DNA of 64,000 nucleotides, taken from Streptococcus mitis SK564. GTDB taxonomy: Bacteria > Bacillota > Bacilli > Lactobacillales > Streptococcaceae. The position numbers and the translations under genes were made by a program. Of the stretch, positions 28,333 through 37,367 are shown piece by piece. The stretch spans positions 1-64,000 of the forward strand of contig NZ_AEDU01000014.1 in the NCBI RefSeq assembly GCF_000148525.1, in the 5' to 3' direction. The first letter of the stretch is position 1. Every line of letters begins with the position of its first letter. The notes beneath the pieces were generated by a model, which saw nothing but the letters and a program-made list of their open reading frames with translations, did not search any database and had not been told where the DNA came from.

Positions 28333-28366
28333 GAGAGACCAAGTACTTGCTTTGGTCTCTTTTTTC
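28333..28366 (+). terminator. trxA terminator
   Basis: GAGACCAA and TTTGGTCTC stem followed by TTTTTT. Confidence 0.9.
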
Positions 28367-28417
28367 TTGCCCTTTGCCATTTTTCAAAAAATATGCTAGA
28401 CTATAGGTAGAATATTA

Positions 28418-28490
28418 CGATGTTTGGGACACGCCATCGCTAAAAAAAACCTCGATTTGGTATTTTTTAGCTCCCTCATGGGAGCTTTTT
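28418..28490 (+). ncRNA. preQ1-I-like riboswitch with antiterminator and terminator
   Basis: CGATG (28418-28422), a 12-base loop and CATCG (28435-28439) form the P1 hairpin. An A-rich tail CTAAAAAAAACC follows at 28440-28451. This matches the layout of preQ1 class I aptamers (5-bp stem, about 12-base loop, A-rich tail that folds into the minor groove). The tail can also pair with GGTATTTTTTAG (28459-28470). A terminator AGCTCCC-TCAT-GGGAGCT-TTTT follows at 28469-28490, sharing two bases with that alternative stem. It directly precedes queC, so preQ1 probably terminates the operon. The class assignment is from shape and context, not from a covariance search. Confidence 0.75.
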
Positions 28491-28527
28491 GCGTGCTCTA
28501 AACATTTCCCATTTTGGAAGGAGTACT

Positions 28528-29181
28528 ATGAAACGTCAATCAGCCTTGGTCGTCTTTAGTGGCGGTCAAGATTCTACAACCTGCCTCTTTTGGGCTAAAG
28601 AACACTATGAAACAGTCGAAGCCGTTACCTTTGCCTACGGTCAACGCCATCATCTCGAAATTCAAGTCGCTAGAGAAATTGCTAAGGAGCAGGGTATTCG
28701 TCATCACATCCTAGATATGTCTCTGCTGGGGCAAATCACTGAAAATGCCTTGACCTCTGATATGGAGATTGAGCAAAAAGAGGGAGAGGTTCCCAATACC
28801 TTCGTTGATGGTCGTAATCACCTCTTTCTATCCTTTGCGGCAGTCCTTGCTAAGCAACGGGGCATTAAAGATATCGTGACAGGTGTCTGCGAGACAGACT
28901 TCTCAGGCTACCCCGATTGTCGAGATGTCTTTGTCAAATCCCTTAATGTTACCCTCAACCTTGCCATGGATTACGACTTCGTTATCCAAACACCTCTCAT
29001 GTGGCTAGACAAAGCTGAAACTTGGGAATTAGCCGACCAACTCGGTGCCTTTGACTATGTTCGTGAAAATACCTTAACCTGCTACAACGGAATTATCGGG
29101 AGCGGCTGTGGAGATTGCCCAGCCTGCCACCTACGTCAACATGGGTTAGATGTTTATCTCTCACAGAAAGGAGAGGACTAA
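28528..29181 (+). CDS. queC: 7-cyano-7-deazaguanine synthase QueC
   Basis: A 217-residue enzyme converting 7-carboxy-7-deazaguanine to preQ0 with ATP and ammonia. The start at 28528 ([10 protein letters not shown]) has GGAAGGAG upstream; an earlier start in the same frame lies inside the riboswitch terminator. P-loop SGGQDSTT (about residues 11-18) and the C-terminal zinc site [10 protein letters not shown] are present. Its stop overlaps the queD start (TAATG). Confidence 0.97.
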   Translation: MKRQSALVVFSGGQDSTTCLFWAKEHYETVEAVTFAYGQRHHLEIQVAREIAKEQGIRHHILDMSLLGQITENALTSDMEIEQKEGEVPNTFVDGRNHLFLSFAAVLAKQRGIKDIVTGVCETDFSGYPDCRDVFVKSLNVTLNLAMDYDFVIQTPLMWLDKAETWELADQLGAFDYVRENTLTCYNGIIGSGCGDCPACHLRQHGLDVYLSQKGED

Positions 29182-29624
29182 TGTTTTTTGCACCCAAAGA
29201 AATCAAACAGGAAACCGGGGAGTCTCTTGTCTACAATCCTCACAGAACCTTGGTATCAAAAGAGTTTACCTTCGATGCTGCCCACCACCTCTTTCACTAT
29301 GAGGGAAAATGCAAATCCCTTCATGGTCACACCTATCATCTGCAGATTGCTGTCAGTGGATTTTTAGATGAACGTGGCATGGCCTACGATTTCGGAGATA
29401 TCAAAGCTATCTACAAGAACTACTTAGAGCCCCACCTGGATCATCGCTATCTCAATGAGACTTTGCCTTATATGAACACGACTGCTGAAAATATGGTTTA
29501 CTGGATTTTCCAAACCATGAACCAAGAGTTGCCAGACGAACGTGGTCTCCGTTTGGAATACGTTCGCCTCTATGAGACTCCGACTGCCTTTGCAGAGTTT
29601 AGACGGGAGTGGTTAGATGACTAG
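29181..29624 (+). CDS. queD: 6-carboxytetrahydropterin synthase QueD
   Basis: A 147-residue PTPS-family enzyme converting 7,8-dihydroneopterin triphosphate to 6-carboxy-tetrahydropterin. Zinc-binding histidines appear in FDAAHHL and LHGHTYHL, with catalytic Cys in GKCKSLHGH. The start at 29181 with GGAGAGG is coupled to the queC stop. It overlaps queE by eight bases. Confidence 0.95.
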   Translation: MFFAPKEIKQETGESLVYNPHRTLVSKEFTFDAAHHLFHYEGKCKSLHGHTYHLQIAVSGFLDERGMAYDFGDIKAIYKNYLEPHLDHRYLNETLPYMNTTAENMVYWIFQTMNQELPDERGLRLEYVRLYETPTAFAEFRREWLDD

Positions 29625-30333
29625 GGAACGTGTCCTTAAACTACCAGTTCTGGAAATTTTCGGCCCAACCTTTCAAGGTGAAGGTCGTGCTATCGGGCAG
29701 AAAACCATGTTTGTCCGCACTGCTGGTTGTGACTACCACTGCGATTGGTGCGATTCTGCCTTTACTTGGGATGGCTCAGAAAAACCAACTCGCATGACAG
29801 CTGACGAGGTCATTGCTGCCTTGGATAAACTAGGAAGCTACGACTATGTCACCCTATCTGGGGGAAATCCTGCTATCCTAGCAGCCAACATGGCCGAATT
29901 GGTCACCAAACTCAAGGAACGCGGTGTCACTCTGGCTGTTGAAACTCAAGGCTCCCGCTGGCAAAATTGGTTGAAAGACATCGACCAGGTCACTCTGAGT
30001 CCCAAACCTCCTTCATCCAAGATGGAAGTCAACTTTGAGACCTTGGACTTTATCGTTTCCCAACTGGATCCAGATAAGGTCACCTTTAAAATCCCTGTCT
30101 TTGATGATGCAGATTTAGCCTTTGCTAAAGGAATACAAGAACGCTACCAACCAGATGTCCTCTTCTTATCTGCAGGAAATCCTGAGCCCAAGGCCACAGG
30201 CAATATTATCCAAGACCAACTGGACCGCCTCAAAGAACTCTGGGAACGTATCGCTGCCGACGATAGCTGGGGCAATGTCCGCGTCCTTCCTCAACTCCAT
30301 ACCCTCCTCTACGATAACCAACGTGGTGTTTAA
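29617..30333 (+). CDS. queE: 7-carboxy-7-deazaguanine synthase QueE
   Basis: A 238-residue radical SAM enzyme. The cluster-binding motif is Cys-x3-Cys-x2-Cys (CDYHCDWC, about residues 37-44), preceded by EIFGPTFQGEGRAIG and followed by the LSGGNPA loop. It makes the deazaguanine ring from the QueD product. Third gene of the preQ1 operon, overlapping queD. Confidence 0.96.
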   Translation: MTRERVLKLPVLEIFGPTFQGEGRAIGQKTMFVRTAGCDYHCDWCDSAFTWDGSEKPTRMTADEVIAALDKLGSYDYVTLSGGNPAILAANMAELVTKLKERGVTLAVETQGSRWQNWLKDIDQVTLSPKPPSSKMEVNFETLDFIVSQLDPDKVTFKIPVFDDADLAFAKGIQERYQPDVLFLSAGNPEPKATGNIIQDQLDRLKELWERIAADDSWGNVRVLPQLHTLLYDNQRGV

Positions 30334-30351
30334 AATTAGAAAGAAAAAATC

Positions 30352-30843
30352 ATGTCACAACAAGAAGAAATGAAAAACCTAAGCCTACTAGGCAACAAAG
30401 AAACCAACTACATTTTCGAATATCAACCAGAAGTCCTCGAATCCTTTGACAATCGTCATGTGGAAAATGACTATTTTATCAAATTTAACTGCCCTGAATT
30501 TACCTCCCTTTGCCCTATTACCGCTCAGCCAGACTTTGCGACGATTTATATTTCCTACATTCCTGACAAGCTCTGTGTCGAGTCAAAATCCCTCAAACTC
30601 TACCTCTTTAGCTACCGAAACCACGGAGATTTCCACGAAAACTGTATCAACACCATTGGGAAAGACTTGGTTAACTTGCTAGATCCTCGCTATTTAGAAG
30701 TCTGGGGAAAATTCACTCCACGCGGTGGCATCTCAATCGACCCCTACTACAACTACGGTAAGCCAGGAACTAAGTATGAAGGCTTGGCAGAACAACGCCT
30801 CTTCCAACACGACCTTTATCCAGAGAAAATTGACAACCGCTAA
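30352..30843 (+). CDS. queF: NADPH-dependent preQ0 reductase QueF
   Basis: A 163-residue type I (short) QueF that reduces preQ0 to preQ1, the precursor inserted into tRNA by Tgt. The nucleophile Cys lies in [10 protein letters not shown] (about residue 54), with the QueF motif [20 protein letters not shown] (about 78-97). It closes the operon, which therefore covers every step from dihydroneopterin triphosphate to preQ1. A BOX element begins five bases after the stop. Confidence 0.96.
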   Translation: MSQQEEMKNLSLLGNKETNYIFEYQPEVLESFDNRHVENDYFIKFNCPEFTSLCPITAQPDFATIYISYIPDKLCVESKSLKLYLFSYRNHGDFHENCINTIGKDLVNLLDPRYLEVWGKFTPRGGISIDPYYNYGKPGTKYEGLAEQRLFQHDLYPEKIDNR

Positions 30844-30847
30844 ACTC

Positions 30848-31050
30848 ATACTCAATGAAAATCAAAAAGCAAACTAGGAAGCTAGCCGCAAGTTGCTCAA
30901 AGCACTGCTTTGAAGTTGTAGATAAGACTGACGAAGTCAGCTCAAAGCACTGCTTTGAGGTTGTAGATGAAACTGACGAAGTCAGCTCAAAACACTGTTT
31001 TGAGGTTGCAGATAAAACTGACGTGGTTTGAAGAGATTTTCGAAGAGTAT
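30848..31050. repeat. BOX element with three BoxB-type units
   Basis: Edges ATACTCAATGAAAATCAAAA and TTTTCGAAGAGTAT are intact. Between them are three consecutive about 45-base units with CACTGCTTTGA or CACTGTTTTGA cores and ACTGACGAAGTCAGCTC ends; the last is fused to the BoxA edge. It lies between queF and the aquaporin terminator. Confidence 0.95.
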
Positions 31051-31054
31051 CATA

Positions 31055-31095
31055 CGAAAAAGCCCTGTTCCTCGAGATGAGGAGCAAGGCTTTTT
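31055..31095 (-). terminator. Aquaporin gene terminator
   Basis: AAAAAGCC and GGCTTTTT close an imperfect hairpin containing CCTC/GAGG. The minus strand ends in a T run just after the aquaporin stop. Confidence 0.85.
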
Positions 31096-31104
31096 GAGTT
31101 TCAA

Positions 31105-31773
31105 TCATTCTTCTGTTCCAAGGAAGTTTTTTGCAACAAGAGCTGCAAGAACCCCACCAACGATTGGTGCAAGGATGAAAATCCAAACTTGTTGAAGGGC
31201 TGCGCCACCTACCAAGACAGCTGGTGCCAAACTACGAGCTGGGTTTACTGAAAGTCCAGTAATATTCAACCCCACAAGAATCATCGCCATCAAGGACAAA
31301 CCGATTACCAAACCAGCAATCGCGCCATTTCCCTTGCTTTCTGAAGTAACAGTCATGATAACCAAAACAAACAAGAAGGTTGCGATGACTTCAAACAAGA
31401 AACCACCAAAGACAGTGACACCGTTTGCCAAGGCATTTTCACCAAGACTAGCAGTTGACATCCCTGAGTTAGCCAAGAGGAAGAAGACAGCGCCAGAAGC
31501 AATAAAAGCTCCAACAACCTGACCAAGGATGTAGTTGACAAGGTCTTTTGATGACAAACGTTTGTTTACAAACATAGCGATCGAAACAGCTGGATTCAAG
31601 TGAGCACCTGAAACAGTTCCGATTGAGTAGGCTGCGACTACGATTGCCAGACCAAAGGCAAAGGCGATTCCAAGGTGACCAAGGCCATCAAGACCATTTC
31701 CAAAAACAACAGCTCCTGTCCCGATGAACACAAGCAGGAACGTACCGATTAACTCAGCAACAAATTTTTTCAT
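31105..31773 (-). CDS. Aquaporin (MIP family channel)
   Basis: A 222-residue six-helix channel with two NPA boxes, HLNPAVS (about residue 60) and SVNPARS (about 178), and the N-terminal ELIGTFLLVFIGTGAV motif. The residues around the second NPA and the short loops look like the water-type AqpZ branch rather than the glycerol facilitator branch. AAGGAGAAAGAA precedes the start. Monocistronic. Confidence 0.93.
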   Translation of the reverse strand: MKKFVAELIGTFLLVFIGTGAVVFGNGLDGLGHLGIAFAFGLAIVVAAYSIGTVSGAHLNPAVSIAMFVNKRLSSKDLVNYILGQVVGAFIASGAVFFLLANSGMSTASLGENALANGVTVFGGFLFEVIATFLFVLVIMTVTSESKGNGAIAGLVIGLSLMAMILVGLNITGLSVNPARSLAPAVLVGGAALQQVWIFILAPIVGGVLAALVAKNFLGTEE

Positions 31774-31889
31774 TTTCTTTCTCCTTTTTTCAAAAACTAG
31801 ATACTAGTCTATCAAAAGAGGGAAAGGGTTTCAAGAAAATTGATTGGAAATTTTTTGAAAATCATAGAACTATTAGCTTATCCCTAGTA

Positions 31890-32675
31890 TTAAAAAGACT
31901 GGATAGCTTCTTTCAAGTCATCTTGTAAACTATTTCTCTGATCAAGTTGGACATAGACTTCCAACAGACAGGATCTGAAGTTGGAAAATTTATAAAAATC
32001 TTCCCTTTCTTCTATCGGAAAATCAACAGTTTTTATCCAAGAAGCTACTTGCTCTTGCTCCAACTTCCCTTGTAAAATAGGTTCATAGATCACTCTTGCT
32101 AAACGCCAATCCTCATCATCTGTAAAGCGAATCGAAATTCTTTTAAATAGTTGGCCAAGTATATCAAATACTTCATGAAGTCTGTTTTTAGGAAAGTCTG
32201 GATGACAAACCACCTCTGTCAGTAAATCGGATCCATGTGCAAAAGAATGAACCCAACCATACTGACTTGAAAAACCAGTTGTATCCTTTTCTTTTGAAAG
32301 ATAGTGCAAACCTTGATTTAAAAGGACATTACGAATTTTTGATTGTAATTCCTGATAAAAAACCGATTGCTGGTTGGCATCTGCAGACAATAGATTTGCA
32401 TAAATAAGCGCCCTAAAAGAACGTTCAAGGGTTGACAGGCCTACCTTATCAATCTCTTTATATAATCCTCCATCAGATGAAATCTCTTCAGCAATGAAAT
32501 AAAATTGTTCCTGTGTAAATAGCTCTTCCTGAATCCCTCTAGCAAAGCTTGTAAAAACAAGGTCATCGCGAATTTCTGGAGAAGAATCTCCCAAATGGTC
32601 AAATAACCACTGGATTTCTTCCTCATGATAACTTGGTTTTTCTTCTGCTATTTTTCTAAGTAACTCTTGATACAT
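31890..32675 (-). CDS. DUF2785 family protein, 261 residues
   Basis: Start at 32675 (MYQELLRKIAEEK) with AGAGGT nine bases upstream; the frame extends into the preceding HxlR gene. The helical protein contains YGWVHSFAHGSDLLTE around residue 140, a conserved block of this uncharacterised family. It begins 11 bases after the HxlR regulator gene, so the two form an operon divergent from the SnoaL-like gene. Function unknown. Confidence 0.8.
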   Translation of the reverse strand: MYQELLRKIAEEKPSYHEEEIQWLFDHLGDSSPEIRDDLVFTSFARGIQEELFTQEQFYFIAEEISSDGGLYKEIDKVGLSTLERSFRALIYANLLSADANQQSVFYQELQSKIRNVLLNQGLHYLSKEKDTTGFSSQYGWVHSFAHGSDLLTEVVCHPDFPKNRLHEVFDILGQLFKRISIRFTDDEDWRLARVIYEPILQGKLEQEQVASWIKTVDFPIEEREDFYKFSNFRSCLLEVYVQLDQRNSLQDDLKEAIQSF

Positions 32676-32686
32676 GGTCAATACCT

Positions 32687-33019
32687 CTACATTTCTAGCA
32701 ACTTGATATAATCTAGCCCCCATTTCTCGACAGCATCTAAAACAACTCTGAATTCCTGCCCCATTTCAGTTAAGCTGTACTCAACTCGTGGTGGAACTTC
32801 GGCATAGACCTTTCGTTGAACAATCTTATCCTTTTCTAATTGACGGAGATGACGGGTCAAAATAGTTTGAGTAATACCAGGCAATAATCTCTGCAATTCT
32901 TTAAATCGTTTGGTACCCGTACTCAACTGATAAATGATTACCAGTGCCCATTTCCCCGTTAAAACCCTCTGCGTTGTCGCAAATGGACAAATACCATACT
33001 CACTCACTTTATTTGTCAT
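32687..33019 (-). CDS. HxlR family transcriptional regulator
   Basis: A 110-residue winged-helix regulator. The N-terminal ICPFATTQRVLTGKWA carries the conserved redox-sensing Cys position of YodB/HypR-type HxlR proteins, and HTH residues TQTILTRHLRQLEKDKI follow. Such regulators respond to quinones, aldehydes or disulfide stress. It is divergent from a SnoaL-like gene, with an inverted repeat between. Confidence 0.9.
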   Translation of the reverse strand: MTNKVSEYGICPFATTQRVLTGKWALVIIYQLSTGTKRFKELQRLLPGITQTILTRHLRQLEKDKIVQRKVYAEVPPRVEYSLTEMGQEFRVVLDAVEKWGLDYIKLLEM

Positions 33020-33060
33020 AAAATATCTTCTTTCTATTTTTTTAAAAAAATTTATCTTTT

Positions 33061-33090
33061 AGTATCAATAAAAGTACCACTTTTGATACT
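33061..33090. promoter_or_regulatory. Inverted repeat, likely HxlR operator
   Basis: AGTATCAA (33061-33068) and TTGATACT (33083-33090) are perfect 8-bp arms 14 bases apart, in the divergent region between the HxlR and SnoaL-like genes. A related CTATCAAA lies at 33093. Confidence 0.68.
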
Positions 33091-33169
33091 AGCTATCAAA
33101 AAAGTGTCTACTTGTTTTTTTGTTTGTAACTGTTACAATTATATCATAAAAAAGAAATGGAGAATATAT

Positions 33170-33559
33170 ATGTCAACAAACTTAGAAATTTTCAATGCTT
33201 ATAACCAAGCTTTAATTGCTGGTGACTTTCCTGGTGTCTTTGAAACGATGGCAGACGATATTGTCTGGCATCAACCTGGTAATCATAGTCTATCTGGTTC
33301 AGTTGTTGGTAAGGACAAGCTAGGAACTCACCTAGCTACATTTGCTGAGAAAACTAATGGAACCTTTAAGGTAATAACAAATTGGGTTTCTGACAATAAG
33401 GATTTAATCGCAGCCAATGTTACTTTTCTTGGAACACGGGCTGATGGTACTGAACTCAATATGAACGGGATTGACCTCTTCCGCATTGAAGACGGAAAAA
33501 TCAAAGAAGTTTGGCTCTTCTCTTCAGATCAAGCTGAAGAAGATAGCTTTTGGGGATAA
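33170..33559 (+). CDS. SnoaL-like / NTF2-fold protein
   Basis: A 129-residue protein starting at 33170 (MSTNLEIFNAYNQ) after ATGGAG. It has the FETMADDIVWHQPGNHSLSG segment and the ending IEDGKIKEVW of small NTF2-like ketosteroid isomerase/SnoaL proteins. Its reaction is unknown; many such proteins act on small organic molecules. Divergent from, and probably repressed by, the HxlR regulator. Confidence 0.82.
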   Translation: MSTNLEIFNAYNQALIAGDFPGVFETMADDIVWHQPGNHSLSGSVVGKDKLGTHLATFAEKTNGTFKVITNWVSDNKDLIAANVTFLGTRADGTELNMNGIDLFRIEDGKIKEVWLFSSDQAEEDSFWG

Positions 33560-33561
33560 TT

Positions 33562-33724
33562 AAAGAGGCCGGGACAAAAAATTTTGATTTTAGGAATTCT
33601 TTATTATAAATTTTTAAAATCGATAGATTAGAAAAAAAGCGAACAAGACAGAATTCTGAGTGTCAGATAACTCGTTTTGTTCGCTTTTTATATTTAAGGT
33701 TAAACTTTTGTCCCAGACTCTTTT
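33562..33724. repeat. MITE-like repeat with GGGACAAAA terminal inverted repeats and internal terminator
   Basis: AAAGAGGCCGGGACAAAA at 33562-33579 and TTTTGTCCCAGACTCTTTT at 33706-33724 form near-perfect ends. Inside, AAAAAGCGAACAA and TTGTTCGCTTTTT (33634-33689) make a bidirectional terminator-like stem. The whole can fold as one long hairpin between the convergent SnoaL-like and pepF genes. The GAGxCTGGGACAAAA sequence recurs in streptococcal intergenic regions, as I recall. Confidence 0.7.
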
Positions 33725-33727
33725 AAT

Positions 33728-35524
33728 TTACTCTCCCAACTGGGCACTGTAGGCGATGATCTGATCAACTGTGTCTGACAAGAATTGGATTGTATCACGG
33801 AGTGGTTTGTCTGTTGAGATATCCGCTCCGATAATCATGGCTGACTCAAGTGGTGTCTTGCTACCACCTGACTTAAGGAGATTGAGCCAGTCCTCAGCTC
33901 CAGTTTCTGAATGTTTCAGATGAAGGTAACCCGCAGTCGAGATGACTAGTCCAGCTGAGTAGGTGTAACTATACAAGCCCATGTAATAGTGAGCTTGGCG
34001 CATCCAAGTCAAAGCCGCATCATCATCGATTTCAATGGCATCTCCCCAGAAATCCATCAAGACTTCCTTCATAATACTGTTGAGTTTACTTGCTCCGAAA
34101 GTTTCTCCTTCTTCAATCAATGTATACACCTTACGCTGGAAGGCTGCTTCCAAGAGGTGGGTAATAAAGTTATGGAAGTAGGTGTCTGTCAAGCGGTGAG
34201 CCAGAGCGAAGCGTTTTTGACGAGGGTCGTCAGACTGGTGCTCCAAGTAGTCACTGAGTAGCAATTCATTGAAGGTCGAAGGCGCTTCGACATAGTAGGT
34301 CGACATGTGGGCGTTGAAGTAGCTTTGGTGATTATCCGAAAAGATGAATTGACCAGAATGCCCAATTTCATGAATCAAGGTATAGACATCGCTCAAACGA
34401 CCTGTCCAGCTCATGAGAACATAAGGATGTACGCGATATGGATCCGCCGCATAACCACCAGAATCCTTGCCACTATTGGCAGCAAAATCCACCCAGCGCT
34501 CTTCTTGATAGCGAGCAACTTCCTGACAATATTCTTGCCCCAAAGGTTCTACCGACTTCATGACCAAATCATAGGCATCGTCAATAGTCACTTCAGGATT
34601 AAGAGCGCTATCCAAGTCCAATTTCCAGTCAGCAAAGGTCATCTTTTCAAGACCATTCACCTTAGCAACATGCTTGAGGTATCTCTGAGCAACTGGCGCA
34701 AAGTCCTTCATGATGAGATCAATCTGGCGGTCAAACATGGCACGGTCTACTTCTTGCTCAGCTAGAAGATAGTCAAAGACGGAGTCATATCCCTTCATAT
34801 CTGCCAATAGTTTTTCAGACTTGACTTGGGCTAGATAGGCAGCCGCAGCCGTATTTTGGTGCTTACGAAGCCCTTCTGAGAAGGAACGGAAAGATTTCTC
34901 ACGAACCTCAGCGTCCTCATGGTTTTGGTAGAAATTCTCATAGGTCACAAAGCTATTTTTATATGTCTCTCCATGGGCCTCAAAGTCAGCCATTTCAAAA
35001 TCCCCAGCTCGCATCTTAGTATAAATGTCCTGTGGACTGTAGAAAACTTCACCCAGATTGGTCAAGGCTTTTTCCACATCAGCCCCTAGATAGTGGGCTT
35101 TTTTGATTTTTGCCTGACGAATGGCTGCCGTTAAGTGAGGCAATTCCCCCAAACGGTCCAAGACTTCCTCGTCCGCTGCCACCAAGGCATCGTCAAAAAA
35201 GGTCAAGGCTACGCTGGCATCTGTTTCAAATTCCATCCCAGCTTGGGCAATGTTAGCAAATTCGTCATTGCTATAATCTGTCGTCTGAGGCATAAAACCA
35301 TAATTACCAATGTGGCTCATCTGAATGTAGATTTGTTCCAATTCTGCAAAGGCCTTTTCAAAATCCTCAAAAGTATGAAGATTGCCCTTGTAATCACGGC
35401 TAAACTGGTTGATGTCTTCGCGAGCCTTCTCGATCGCACGTAAGAAATCCTCACGATCTTGGTATAGGGCGGTTAAATCCCAAAGTTCCTTCTCTGGAAA
35501 TTCTGAACGGTGTTTTTGTTCCAT
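33728..35524 (-). CDS. pepF: Oligoendopeptidase F
   Basis: A 598-residue M3-family zinc metallopeptidase with the HEXXH motif in TLIHEIGHSGQ (about residue 388) and the downstream Glu in EAPSTFNELLL. It degrades cytoplasmic oligopeptides. Start at 35524 with AAGAGG upstream. Length is normal for the pepF/pepB family. rsmE lies 10 bases upstream, so transcription may come from the prmA-rsmE side. Confidence 0.94.
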   Translation of the reverse strand: MEQKHRSEFPEKELWDLTALYQDREDFLRAIEKAREDINQFSRDYKGNLHTFEDFEKAFAELEQIYIQMSHIGNYGFMPQTTDYSNDEFANIAQAGMEFETDASVALTFFDDALVAADEEVLDRLGELPHLTAAIRQAKIKKAHYLGADVEKALTNLGEVFYSPQDIYTKMRAGDFEMADFEAHGETYKNSFVTYENFYQNHEDAEVREKSFRSFSEGLRKHQNTAAAAYLAQVKSEKLLADMKGYDSVFDYLLAEQEVDRAMFDRQIDLIMKDFAPVAQRYLKHVAKVNGLEKMTFADWKLDLDSALNPEVTIDDAYDLVMKSVEPLGQEYCQEVARYQEERWVDFAANSGKDSGGYAADPYRVHPYVLMSWTGRLSDVYTLIHEIGHSGQFIFSDNHQSYFNAHMSTYYVEAPSTFNELLLSDYLEHQSDDPRQKRFALAHRLTDTYFHNFITHLLEAAFQRKVYTLIEEGETFGASKLNSIMKEVLMDFWGDAIEIDDDAALTWMRQAHYYMGLYSYTYSAGLVISTAGYLHLKHSETGAEDWLNLLKSGGSKTPLESAMIIGADISTDKPLRDTIQFLSDTVDQIIAYSAQLGE

Positions 35525-35534
35525 TTTCTTCCTC

Positions 35535-36278
35535 TTATTTCTCTAATTCTAATAAAACACTAAGGGCTGATAAGGCGTAAAGCGGTGCTGTTTCTGCTCG
35601 CAAAATGCGAGGACCTAGGCCTGCCAAAACGGCTCCTTTAGCTTCAAAACTTTCGATTTCTGCAGGTGACAGACCGCCTTCTGGACCAAAGATAAAGAGC
35701 AATTTGGCTCCTTTTTCAAGACCAGCGACTGCTTGTAAAAGCGCAGCGGCTTCTCCTTCTTTTGCCGACTCTTCATAAGCCACTACGATAGAGTCAAACT
35801 GGTCAAACTGAGCTAGAAAATCTGCTTTTTTCTCGAAAAGTTTGATACTTGGAACCATATTACGCTTACTTTGCTCTGCTGCTCCAAGGGCGATTTTTTC
35901 TAGTTTTTCAACCTTTTTACCCAATTTCTTGCCATCCCACTTGGCAACGGACCAGACTGCAGGAAAAGCCCAGATTTGGCTGGCACCGAGTTCGGTTACT
36001 TTTTGAGTAATGAACTCCAGCTTGTCTCCCTTAGGAAAGCCGGATGCGATGGTCACCTGGACTGGCAGTTCCACATTATCATCTAGTTCTTCTACCAATT
36101 CAAACTGACGAGTTTCCACATCCAGCACACGCGCCAAGCGCTTAATTCCATCCTCAAAGACTAAGGTCACCTCATCATCTTCTTTCAAGCGCATAACCTG
36201 AAACATATGCTTGCTAGTTTCCTTGTCCTCAATGGTGACAGGAGAGATAGCACTACCTTTGACAAAATACTGCTGCAT
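35535..36278 (-). CDS. rsmE: 16S rRNA (uracil1498-N3)-methyltransferase RsmE
   Basis: A 247-residue SPOUT methyltransferase with the N-terminal PUA-like part and C-terminal knot motifs FIFGPEGGLSPAEIE and LGPRILRAETAPLYALS. The start at 36278 (MQQYFVKG) has GGAGGC upstream and is coupled to the prmA end. It methylates U1498 in the decoding region of 16S rRNA. Confidence 0.95.
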   Translation of the reverse strand: MQQYFVKGSAISPVTIEDKETSKHMFQVMRLKEDDEVTLVFEDGIKRLARVLDVETRQFELVEELDDNVELPVQVTIASGFPKGDKLEFITQKVTELGASQIWAFPAVWSVAKWDGKKLGKKVEKLEKIALGAAEQSKRNMVPSIKLFEKKADFLAQFDQFDSIVVAYEESAKEGEAAALLQAVAGLEKGAKLLFIFGPEGGLSPAEIESFEAKGAVLAGLGPRILRAETAPLYALSALSVLLELEK

Positions 36279-36279
36279 G

Positions 36280-37230
36280 CTAGCCTCCAATCACACCGGA
36301 AATATCCTTGGTTTTCTTAAAGACACAGGCATTCCATTCCCCTTGAAGCATGTGAGTTTCGAGGAAAAATCCAGCTGACTCAGCCGACTCGCGCACCATG
36401 TCCCACTTGTCCTTGATAATGCCACTCATGATCAGGTAGCCTTCATCCTTGACCAAGCGATAAGCATCATCCGTCAGATGAACGAGGATATCCGCCAAGA
36501 TATTAGCCACGATGACATCTGCCTCAATCTCAACACCCTTAAGCAAATCACCTGCAGCTACATGGATATTTTCCATATCAGGGTTTAGCTCAATATTTTC
36601 CTGAGCGACACGAACTGCCACATCATCTAGGTCGTAGGCGAAAATTTCCTTAGCACCAAGCAGCGAGCTAGCAATAGAGAGGACGCCTGATCCAGTCCCC
36701 ACATCTAGCACTGTTTCCCCACCACGAAGAACCTGTTCCAAAGCAAAAAGGCTCATCTTGGTAGTTGGGTGGGTTCCTGTTCCAAAGGCCATACCAGGAT
36801 CCAGCTTGATAATCTTTTCTCCAGCAGTCGCCTCATAGTCTGTCCAAGACGGCACGATGGTCAAATCATGAGTAATACGAGCTGGTTCATAGTACTTCTT
36901 CCAGTTGTCTGCCCAGTCTTCCTCAGCCAAGGCAGTCGTTCCCATTTTTACCTCTCCCAAGTCCATAAAATCTGTCAATTCTGCTAGGCGAGCCTGCAAG
37001 TCTGCCTCAACCACTGCTACATCAACCGTATCAGGGTAGTAGGCGGTCACCACAATTTCTTCTTGCTGCTCGACCTCTGGGAAAATCTCGCCGAAGCGGT
37101 CCACATTTCCCACATAGTCCATACTGTCTTCGATTGCAACACCTTGCGCTCCTAGCTCAATCAAGAGATTGGAGACCAGCTCCTCCCCCTCACGCTTAAC
37201 TGTAACTTTTAACTCTTGCCATGTTTCCAT
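36280..37230 (-). CDS. prmA: Ribosomal protein L11 methyltransferase PrmA
   Basis: A 316-residue class I SAM-dependent enzyme trimethylating L11. The SAM motif [14 protein letters not shown] is near residue 180, with FGTGTHPTT before it and the NILADI catalytic-type motif near 247. Start at 37230 (METWQELKV). The prmA-rsmE-pepF order is common in streptococci. Confidence 0.95.
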   Translation of the reverse strand: METWQELKVTVKREGEELVSNLLIELGAQGVAIEDSMDYVGNVDRFGEIFPEVEQQEEIVVTAYYPDTVDVAVVEADLQARLAELTDFMDLGEVKMGTTALAEEDWADNWKKYYEPARITHDLTIVPSWTDYEATAGEKIIKLDPGMAFGTGTHPTTKMSLFALEQVLRGGETVLDVGTGSGVLSIASSLLGAKEIFAYDLDDVAVRVAQENIELNPDMENIHVAAGDLLKGVEIEADVIVANILADILVHLTDDAYRLVKDEGYLIMSGIIKDKWDMVRESAESAGFFLETHMLQGEWNACVFKKTKDISGVIGG

Positions 37231-37332
37231 ATTTAAGATACCAAGCCCGTAAAACACAAATCCAAAATAGGAAACTCTCTGAAGACGCTTGTGTCTATGA
37301 GAAGTTTATCTTTTTGGCACAGTGTTTAGGGC

Positions 37333-37360
37333 GAGTTCAGTTTAGAAATGTAACTGAACT
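37333..37360. other. 9-bp-arm inverted repeat without T run
   Basis: AGTTCAGTT and AACTGAACT with a 10-base loop lie in the gap between the GNAT gene and prmA. Neither strand ends in a T tract, so it is not a standard terminator. It may be an attenuator or a decayed repeat. Confidence 0.4.
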
Positions 37361-37367
37361 ATCCTTT

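Noticed and set aside
30848..31050. Regular about 45-base repeats that could suggest a CRISPR array
   Set aside because: Units abut without unique spacers, and the edges are those of BOX elements; there are no cas genes in the window.
30770..31186. 138-codon minus-strand frame with repeated QCFELTSSV
   Set aside because: BOX-derived, overlapping queF and the aquaporin gene on the wrong frames, with no ribosome binding site.
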